In this document: positions 6,297 through 11,073 of the stretch, in pieces
Layout: each line of letters starts with the position of its first letter
Numbering within the stretch: the first letter of the stretch is position 1
Origin: Sulfuriferula multivorans
GTDB lineage: Bacteria > Pseudomonadota > Gammaproteobacteria > Burkholderiales > Thiobacillaceae
DNA: 11,073 nucleotides
Reading direction: 5' to 3'
Assembly (NCBI GenBank): GCA_010365175.1
Contig: JAAFGW010000074.1
Location: 1 to 11,073, forward strand
Position numbers and translations under genes: made by a program
The notes under the pieces: generated by a model
Database searches by the model: none
The model's input: the letters and a program-made list of their open reading frames with translations, nothing else
Told to the model about the DNA's origin: nothing

Positions 6297-8318
6297 ATGG
6301 CTGGAGAATTTGGTAATCCCGAAGTTGTTCAAGAGGAAGTAGACATCCTCCTGATCGGCGGTGGCATGGCATGCTGCGGCGCCGGCTACGAAATCATGCG
6401 TTGGGCTGATGCAGCCAAGGCAGAAATGGGCATTGATCTGAAGATCAAGCTGGTCGACAAAGCTGCAATGGACCGTTCCGGCGCTGTAGCGCAGGGCCTG
6501 TCCGCAATTAACACGTATATCGGCGCCGAGCAGGATCCCGCTGACTACGCTCGCATGGTCTCCAACGACCTGATGGGTATCACCCGCGACGACCTGGCCT
6601 ATGACCTGGGCCGTAACGTGGATGACTCCGTGCACTTGTTTGAAGAATGGGGCCTGCCGATCTGGAAAACCGACGAAAACGGCGAGCGTCATGACGGCGC
6701 CCAGGGTCTGCCCGCACTGAAAGACGGCGGCAAGCCCGTGCGTTCAGGCAAATGGCAGATCATGATCAACGGCGAATCCTACAAATGGATCGTTGCTGAA
6801 GCCACCAAAAAAGCACTTGGCATGGATCGCATCGAAGAGCGCATCTTCATCGTCAAGCTGGTCAACGACAAGAACGACCCCCAGCGCATCGCGGGTGCCG
6901 TCGGCTTCTCGACCCGCGACCATAAAGTCGTGGTGTACAAGGCCAAGGCCATTCTGCTGGCTGCTGGCGGCTGCGTGAACATCTTCCGTCCGCGTTCAGT
7001 CGGTGAAGGTACCGGCCGCGCGTGGTACCCGGTGTGGAACGCTGGTTCGACCTACGCAATGGCTGCTGAAGCTGGCGCCGAGCTGACCATGATGGAAAAC
7101 CGCTTCGTGCCCGCCCGTTTCAAAGACGGTTATGGCCCGGTTGGTGCATGGTTCCTGCTGTTCAAAGCGCAAGCTGTGAACGCGTACGGCGAAGTCTACA
7201 TGGTGAAAAACAAGGAACTGCTGAACGACTACCCACCCTATGGGCAGGCTGCCGTTCCCGCATCGTGTCTGCGTAACCACCTGATGCTGAAGGAAATGAA
7301 GGAAGGCCGCGGTCCCATTTACATGGACACCGTGACTGCACTCGCCAAACTGCGCGAGACCCTGACCCCGCGCGAAGTGAAGCACTTGGAAGCTGAAGCC
7401 TGGGAAGACTTCCTCGACATGTGCGTCGGCCAGTGCGGTATCTGGGTGGGCGAGAACATCGAGCCGGAGAAGAAAAACTCCGAACTCATGCCGACCGAGC
7501 CCTACCTGCTGGGTTCACACTCTGGTTGCTGCGGCATCTGGGTGTCGGGTCCGACCGATTTGGGCGCACCGACCTCGGAAGATCATGCCGAAGCCGACAA
7601 GATTCCGGCTCACCTGCCCAAGGGCTGGAGCTGGGGCTATCGCTCGATGACCACGGTCAAGGGTCTGTTCACTGCCGGTGACGGCGTGGGCGCATCCGGC
7701 CACAAGTTCTCCTCCGGCTCACACGCCGAAGGCCGCATGTGCGCCAAGTCCATGGTCAAGTACTGCATTGACAACAAAGACATGAAGCCCGAACTCGACA
7801 CCTCTGTCGAGCAACTGGTGGAAGACATTTACAAGCCGGTGCGTACTTTCCTGGAACACAAGGATTACACCACCGCTATCGATGTGAACCCCAACTACAT
7901 CACGCCCAAGATGCTGCAGTTCCGTCTGCAGAAGATCATGGACGAGTATGTTGCGGGCGTGGCGACTTACTACACCACCAATGCAAACATGCTGGGCGTG
8001 GCTGAAGAGAAGTTGAACATGCTGAAAGAAGACGCTGAGAAGATGCGTGCAAAAGACCTGCACGAATTGCTCCGCGCCTGGGAAAACTACCACCGTATCC
8101 TTACGGCGGAAGCCCACATGAAGCACATCCAGTTCCGTCAGGAAAGCCGTTACCCCGGCTTCTACTACCGCATGGACAAGAACTTTGTCGATGAAGAGAA
8201 TTGGCATTGCTTCGTGAACTCGGTCTACGACAAAACCTCCAAACAGTGGAACTGCTTCAAGCGCGCCCACGTGGATATTGTCGACAAGTCCAAGCTGTTC
8301 AAGCCCGCTGCTCACTAA
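6297..8318 (+). CDS. aprA: Adenylylsulfate reductase, alpha subunit (FAD, catalytic)
   Basis: AprA binds FAD and interconverts APS with sulfite plus AMP; next to this sat and in an apparent sulfur oxidiser the direction is sulfite oxidation. The product is 673 residues, full length for the family. The FAD-binding motif DILLIGGGMACCGAGYE spans about 16-32, and a second conserved FAD segment is GLFTAGDGVGASGHKFSSG (456-474). MENRFVPARFKDGYGPVGAW (266-285) and LLGSHSGCCGIWVSG (404-418) surround the active site; Arg269 and His408 are the likely counterparts of the substrate-binding Arg265 and His398 of the Archaeoglobus enzyme. The long C-terminal helical region (about 500-673) matches the family. 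AGAGG (6286-6290) stands 6 nt before the ATG. The gene closes the sulfur operon and is followed by a strong terminator. Confidence 0.97.
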   Translation: MAGEFGNPEVVQEEVDILLIGGGMACCGAGYEIMRWADAAKAEMGIDLKIKLVDKAAMDRSGAVAQGLSAINTYIGAEQDPADYARMVSNDLMGITRDDLAYDLGRNVDDSVHLFEEWGLPIWKTDENGERHDGAQGLPALKDGGKPVRSGKWQIMINGESYKWIVAEATKKALGMDRIEERIFIVKLVNDKNDPQRIAGAVGFSTRDHKVVVYKAKAILLAAGGCVNIFRPRSVGEGTGRAWYPVWNAGSTYAMAAEAGAELTMMENRFVPARFKDGYGPVGAWFLLFKAQAVNAYGEVYMVKNKELLNDYPPYGQAAVPASCLRNHLMLKEMKEGRGPIYMDTVTALAKLRETLTPREVKHLEAEAWEDFLDMCVGQCGIWVGENIEPEKKNSELMPTEPYLLGSHSGCCGIWVSGPTDLGAPTSEDHAEADKIPAHLPKGWSWGYRSMTTVKGLFTAGDGVGASGHKFSSGSHAEGRMCAKSMVKYCIDNKDMKPELDTSVEQLVEDIYKPVRTFLEHKDYTTAIDVNPNYITPKMLQFRLQKIMDEYVAGVATYYTTNANMLGVAEEKLNMLKEDAEKMRAKDLHELLRAWENYHRILTAEAHMKHIQFRQESRYPGFYYRMDKNFVDEENWHCFVNSVYDKTSKQWNCFKRAHVDIVDKSKLFKPAAH

Positions 8319-8370
8319 ATTTTAGTCAGTTGCTGAACGCCGGGCGCGCCACGTAACCAGGGCGCTCCGG

Positions 8371-8403
8371 AAAACCGGGCGCCTTTGGGCGCCTGGTTTT
8401 TTT
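8371..8403 (+). terminator. Strong intrinsic terminator after aprA
   Basis: A 13-bp stem joins AAAACCGGGCGCC (8371-8383) and GGCGCCTGGTTTT (8388-8400) around a TTTG loop, with a single G-T wobble (8377 with 8394). The T-run covers 8397-8403. It ends the sat-aprBA transcription unit and makes the genes from 8538 a separate unit unless it is read through. Confidence 0.95.
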
Positions 8404-8443
8404 CACACCCTTAAACAGCAAGACCAACAAGGTTTAGCATCCT

Positions 8444-8492
8444 GTCGAAAGCGCGTACTCTAGCGTTCTGGACCAGAAACAATGCTTTCGAC
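8444..8492 (+). repeat. Nested inverted repeats upstream of the YkgJ-type gene
   Basis: Outer arms GTCGAAAGC (8444-8452) and GCTTTCGAC (8484-8492) are perfect 9-bp complements, extendable by a C-G pair across one mismatch. Inside lies a perfect dyad, TTCTGG (8466-8471) and CCAGAA (8473-8478), centred on A8472. As DNA the inner dyad could be an operator; as RNA the whole could fold as an elongated stem 45 nt before the start codon. The element lies between the aprA terminator and the 8538 gene, where that gene's promoter must be. I found no convincing -35/-10 pair there. Confidence 0.5.
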
Positions 8493-8510
8493 TGTGTGTT
8501 AATGAATTGA

Positions 8511-8528
8511 GGGGTTCGCCCCGGAAGG
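8511..8528 (+). promoter_or_regulatory. GGGG-TTCG-CCCC mini-hairpin next to the ribosome-binding site
   Basis: GGGG (8511-8514) and CCCC (8519-8522) enclose a TTCG tetraloop. The hairpin abuts the ribosome-binding site GGAAGG (8523-8528), which stands 9 nt before the ATG at 8538. The stem leaves the ribosome-binding site free, so it would more likely protect or position the site than block it. Four base pairs is short and chance is possible. Confidence 0.35.
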
Positions 8529-8537
8529 TAGCAAGAA

Positions 8538-9449
8538 ATGAATGAAACCGATTTCAAGGACATGATCAACGACTCCCCGTTTGCGGGCAGCCCGGTCAAA
8601 CCCAATATGCTGGGAGACAACACCTCATTCCAGTTCCGTTGTCATCGCAACGTCAAATGCTGGAATGCGTGTTGCAGCAACATCGACATCCCACTCACCC
8701 CTTATGACATCCTGCGTTTGAAAAAGCGGCTGGACATGCCGTCTGGCGAATTTCTCAAACAGTATTCAACCCCTTTTGAGATGGACAAGGATGGCATGCC
8801 CGGCGTAAAACTGAAGCCGGTTGACGAAGGCACGGCATGCCAGTTCATGACCCCGGAAGGCTGTGGCGTCTACGAAGACCGACCCACTGCATGTCGCTAC
8901 TACCCAGTCGCCTTGTTGACCATGCGCCGCTCCGATGAATACGTTGATCGCAGCGCCTACGCCATGGTCAAGGAAAAGCACTGCCTCGGCCATTTGGAAG
9001 ATAAGACGCAAACCATTGAACAATACCGCGCCGAACAAGGTGTGACCGAGTACGACCAAAAGGCACACGCCTGGCGCCAACTGATCCTTAAACGCAAGTC
9101 AGCGGGTCCCTCCATCGGCAAACCCACACCCGTGTCAAATCAGCTGTTTTTCATGGCGAGCTACGACATGGATCGCTTTCGTGCATTCATCATGAGCCCG
9201 AGCTTCAACGAAACCTACAACATCCCTGTTGAAGTCATGGCGCTGCTGATTGCAGACGATGAAGCTCTGCTCGATTTTGGCCTGAACTTTCTGCGCCATG
9301 CTCTATTTGGTGAAGACTTCATTGAGCAACATCCGGGTGCCTATGAAAAACGTCTGGAACGCAAGCGCGCGATGGCCGGGCAGAATCAAGAAGCCGAATT
9401 CCAGAAGAAAATGGAAATCGAAGACGATAAATACTCTAACGAGAACTGA
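8538..9449 (+). CDS. YkgJ-family cysteine-cluster protein
   Basis: The product is 303 residues and soluble. Its N-terminal half carries the cysteine pattern of the YkgJ/UPF0153 family, thought to bind iron or zinc. Cys35, Cys41, Cys45 and Cys46 lie in FRCHRNVKCWNACCSNIDIPLTP-like context, then Cys101, Cys109 (EGCGVYEDRPTAC) and Cys119, and Cys149. The phrases DIPLTPYDILRL and CGVYEDRPTACRYYPV are family hallmarks. The C-terminal half (about 190-303) is a helical extension with a highly charged tail (RLERKRAMAGQNQEAEFQKKMEIEDD) that minimal YkgJ proteins lack. No enzymatic function is established for the family. GGAAGG precedes the start. It lies directly after aprA and 4 nt before the next gene, so a role in metal-centre or redox handling for sulfur oxidation is conceivable, but that is inference. 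Confidence 0.85.
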   Translation: MNETDFKDMINDSPFAGSPVKPNMLGDNTSFQFRCHRNVKCWNACCSNIDIPLTPYDILRLKKRLDMPSGEFLKQYSTPFEMDKDGMPGVKLKPVDEGTACQFMTPEGCGVYEDRPTACRYYPVALLTMRRSDEYVDRSAYAMVKEKHCLGHLEDKTQTIEQYRAEQGVTEYDQKAHAWRQLILKRKSAGPSIGKPTPVSNQLFFMASYDMDRFRAFIMSPSFNETYNIPVEVMALLIADDEALLDFGLNFLRHALFGEDFIEQHPGAYEKRLERKRAMAGQNQEAEFQKKMEIEDDKYSNEN

Positions 9450-9453
9450 CCCT

Positions 9454-9921
9454 ATGCACCTCCCTGCGTTCGTCCTGCTCACGTTGATTTCGCTGAGCCC
9501 AGCCATTGCTGCGGCGCAAGCAACGCTTAACAAATGCATCGACGCGCAGGGTGCGGTCACCTACTCCAACAAGCCGTGTAGCAAAGCACAGGAAGTGCAT
9601 AAAGTTAATATCGATCCTGCGCCGGTACCGGATCTACCACGCCCGGTTCCCGTTCAGATGCAGACTACCCAGCCGGCTGTCTCAATAGATGACCTCATCC
9701 CCGCACCTGAAACCCGACCCCTCAAATTGCAGCGTGACTCCGGGAAAGCCACCCGGAACAGCAGCGCGAGCAAATGCGACACCCTGTCCAATACACTGGG
9801 CCGTGTGCTCGACAAAATGGATCAGGCGCGACGAAAAGGGTACACCCTGGAACAAATGAACAAATGGAATGAGGAAGTCCGCAACCTTGAACGACAAAAA
9901 CAGCAATCCCGCTGCTTCTAA
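9454..9921 (+). CDS. Exported DUF4124-type protein
   Basis: The product is 155 residues. The signal peptide is clear: MHLPAFVLLTLISLSPAIAAAQA, with cleavage likely around 20-23. The following segment, LNKCIDAQGAVTYSNKPC (25-42), is the signature of the DUF4124 domain common in secreted proteobacterial proteins; Cys28 and Cys42 probably form a disulfide. A proline-rich linker (about 55-90) leads to a helical C-terminal part with a second pair, Cys108 and Cys154. The frame is open upstream, to 9298, but that part overlaps the YkgJ-type gene; the ATG at 9454 starts exactly at the signal peptide. Only 4 nt separate it from the upstream stop codon. There is no strong ribosome-binding site, which fits translational coupling. 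The function of the family is unknown. Confidence 0.8.
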   Translation: MHLPAFVLLTLISLSPAIAAAQATLNKCIDAQGAVTYSNKPCSKAQEVHKVNIDPAPVPDLPRPVPVQMQTTQPAVSIDDLIPAPETRPLKLQRDSGKATRNSSASKCDTLSNTLGRVLDKMDQARRKGYTLEQMNKWNEEVRNLERQKQQSRCF

Positions 9922-9944
9922 CCAGTCATCCTGAATCTGTCTCC

Positions 9945-10757
9945 ATGAACGCACGCACCCTTGATCCAGCGCACCATCTCATCGAAAAAGAGCCCTATTA
10001 CGAAGCCGTCGGTGAGGAAATTCAATTGTTCGAAGCCGCTTACCGACAACAGATTCCGGTTCTGTTAAAAGGCCCCACCGGCTGCGGCAAGACGCGCTTC
10101 ATGGAACATATGGCGTGGCGACTGAAACGCCCGTTGATTACCGTATCGTGCCACGACGATCTCACCGCTTCCGATCTGGTGGGGCGCTTCCTGGTGAAAG
10201 GCGGAGAAACCGTGTGGGCCGATGGCCCGCTCACCCGCGCCGTGCGCTGTGGTGGCATTTGCTACCTGGATGAAATCGTCGAAGCGCGTAAGGACACCAT
10301 GGTCGTGATCCACCCACTGGCCGACGACCGCCGTGCCCTGCCGATGGAAAAACTCGGCCAGACCATCGAGGCTACGCCCGAGTTCTGCCTCGCCATTTCC
10401 TACAACCCGGGCTACCAGAGCGTGCTCAAGGATTTGAAACAATCGACCCGGCAACGCTTTGTTGCGCTGGAGTTCGATTACCCTTCGGCTACGCTTGAGC
10501 GGCGGATTGTTGCCACCGAATCAGGTGTATCGGAGGCCGTCGCCGACAACCTGGTGCGCTTTGCCCAGATGACACGCAACCTCAAGGGCAGCGGACTAGA
10601 AGAAGGGGCCTCCACGCGCCTGTTGGTACATGCTGGAAAATTGATTTCTGACGGCGTTAGCCCGGTGACCGCCTGCAAATCGGCGGTCGCCCAAGCGGTG
10701 ACCGATGACGCCGACATGCTGAAGGCTATCGCCGAGCTTTCGGCATCGATTTTCTGA
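9945..10757 (+). CDS. cbbQ: MoxR-type AAA+ ATPase of the CbbQ/NirQ/NorQ family, probably CbbQ
   Basis: Proteins of this family are ring-forming AAA+ ATPases that, with a von Willebrand-factor-A partner (CbbO or NorD), remodel a target enzyme: Rubisco for CbbQ, nitric oxide reductase for NorQ. The product is 270 residues, a normal length. Walker A is GPTGCGKT (43-50), Walker B ICYLDE (105-110), the sensor-1 region SYNPGYQS (152-159) and the arginine-finger region STRQRF (167-172). The start EPYYEAVGEEIQLFEAAY and the segment LITVSCHDDLTASDLVGRFLVKG look closer to CbbQ than to NorQ as I remember them; a tree is needed to settle this. The ribosome-binding site is poor, and the gene begins 23 nt after the DUF4124-type gene, probably in the same operon. 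No cbbO follows: the next gene is convergent. Confidence 0.88.
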   Translation: MNARTLDPAHHLIEKEPYYEAVGEEIQLFEAAYRQQIPVLLKGPTGCGKTRFMEHMAWRLKRPLITVSCHDDLTASDLVGRFLVKGGETVWADGPLTRAVRCGGICYLDEIVEARKDTMVVIHPLADDRRALPMEKLGQTIEATPEFCLAISYNPGYQSVLKDLKQSTRQRFVALEFDYPSATLERRIVATESGVSEAVADNLVRFAQMTRNLKGSGLEEGASTRLLVHAGKLISDGVSPVTACKSAVAQAVTDDADMLKAIAELSASIF

Positions 10758-10772
10758 CACCGGAAACGGTCA
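10755..10772. other. Short symmetric hairpin between convergent stop codons
   Basis: ACCG (10759-10762) and CGGT (10767-10770) enclose a GAAA loop in the 12-bp gap between the ATPase and P-II-like genes, and their two stop codons (TGA at 10755-10757 and TCA at 10770-10772) are themselves complementary. It has no T-run on either strand, so it is at most a weak pause site shared by both transcripts. Confidence 0.25.
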
Positions 10773-11073
10773 GTTCTTGAACTTGACCAGCCGGCTCACC
10801 TGGATGTCGGAGATGAATACGACCCCGGTGTGCTTGTTGAAAAATGGCTCGAAGCCCTCCAGAATGGGTTCGACCAGATCGGGCGGGACTGCAACGATGA
10901 TCATGATCAGCACAGCATCCTCGTTGAACATCAGATGGCCTTCGTGGAAACCGTGCCGACCTTTTCCCGACAGGTTGCCGACGATGGTATAGCCGGTTAC
11001 GCCGGCTCGGTCGAGCACATCGGTGGCAAATTCCTGATGCGCGCCCTCGATGATTATTTCGAGCTTCTTGACC
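10770..11073 (-). CDS. P-II-like regulatory protein, missing its first codon at the window edge
   Basis: One hundred residues are visible, reading in from the window edge as VKKLEIIIEGAHQEF and ending DIQVSRLVKFKN. The fold signature is that of the P-II family: beta1 (KKLEIIIEG), a helix (EFATDVLDRAG), GYTIVGN, beta3 (AVLIMIIVAV), a helix (DLVEPILEGFEPFF) and a final strand (GVVFISDIQVSRLV). The T-loop (about 34-51, SGKGRHGFHEGHLMFNED) lacks the tyrosine that GlnB/GlnK use for uridylylation, so this is a divergent P-II-like protein rather than classical GlnB. Such proteins occur beside Rubisco, carboxysome or bicarbonate-transport genes in autotrophs, and one (CPII) binds adenine nucleotides and bicarbonate. 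The base before the first visible codon is G, compatible with an ATG ending at the edge. Its position beside a CbbQ-type gene supports a carbon-fixation role. Confidence 0.85.
   Translation of the reverse strand, partial: VKKLEIIIEGAHQEFATDVLDRAGVTGYTIVGNLSGKGRHGFHEGHLMFNEDAVLIMIIVAVPPDLVEPILEGFEPFFNKHTGVVFISDIQVSRLVKFKN

Noticed and set aside
8355..8398. AACCAGG (8355-8361) can pair with CCTGGTT (8392-8398), the right arm of the aprA terminator, suggesting an antiterminator.
   Set aside because: Seven base pairs cannot outcompete the 13-bp terminator stem, and the segment lies after the stop codon with no obvious regulatory logic.
9298..9453. Upstream extension of the DUF4124-type reading frame.
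   Set aside because: It overlaps the end of the YkgJ-type gene and would bury the clear signal peptide inside the protein.
1..11073. Searched by eye for CRISPR arrays, tRNA or rRNA genes, insertion-sequence ends, attachment sites and foreign-looking base composition.
   Set aside because: Nothing convincing was found; gene content and codon use look uniform and chromosomal across the window.

Overview
The window looks like chromosomal DNA from a chemolithoautotrophic, sulfur-oxidising betaproteobacterium. A member of the Nitrosomonadales (Thiobacillus-, Sulfuricella- or Sideroxydans-like) is my best guess. The evidence is a sat-aprB-aprA set for indirect sulfite oxidation, a CbbQ-type Rubisco activase ATPase beside a P-II-like protein of the kind found in autotroph carbon-fixation loci, and a dxs-folE2 pair whose order I recall from betaproteobacteria. 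Genus and species cannot be fixed by eye. I see no insertion sequence, phage gene, CRISPR array, tRNA or rRNA.

Layout, left to right. (1) 1-1421: dxs on the + strand, missing its N-terminal part. (2) 1486-2289: folE2, behind a well-formed promoter whose -10 box sits inside a perfect inverted repeat. (3) 2328-2972 (- strand): a secreted retropepsin-like aspartic protease, convergent with folE2. (4) 2974-3702: a stand-alone class I glutamine amidotransferase, divergent from the protease with only one base between the two start codons. (5) 3807-4220: a small soluble protein I do not recognise, closed by a strong terminator. (6) 4384-8318: the sulfur module. ATP sulfurylase (sat) is followed by a 194-nt hairpin-rich gap, then APS reductase beta (aprB) and alpha (aprA), and a strong terminator at 8371-8403. 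(7) 8538-10757: a co-directional, tightly packed cluster of a YkgJ-type cysteine-cluster protein, an exported DUF4124-type protein and a CbbQ/NorQ-type AAA+ ATPase. (8) 10770-end (- strand): a P-II-like regulator, apparently complete except for its initiator codon.

How the genes work together: AprBA oxidises sulfite plus AMP to APS, and Sat converts APS plus pyrophosphate to sulfate and ATP, so the pair gives substrate-level phosphorylation and passes electrons onward. The usual membrane partners for AprBA (AprM or QmoABC) are not in the window. The right-hand end points to carbon fixation, the main use of that energy, but CbbO, the usual partner of CbbQ, is not directly downstream.

The least ordinary material is non-coding: the folE2 promoter dyad, an anti-Shine-Dalgarno repeat in front of sat, the sat-aprB leader with mutually exclusive pairings, and nested inverted repeats in front of the YkgJ-type gene. 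No stretch longer than 300 bases lacks a gene; the longest gap is 8319-8537.
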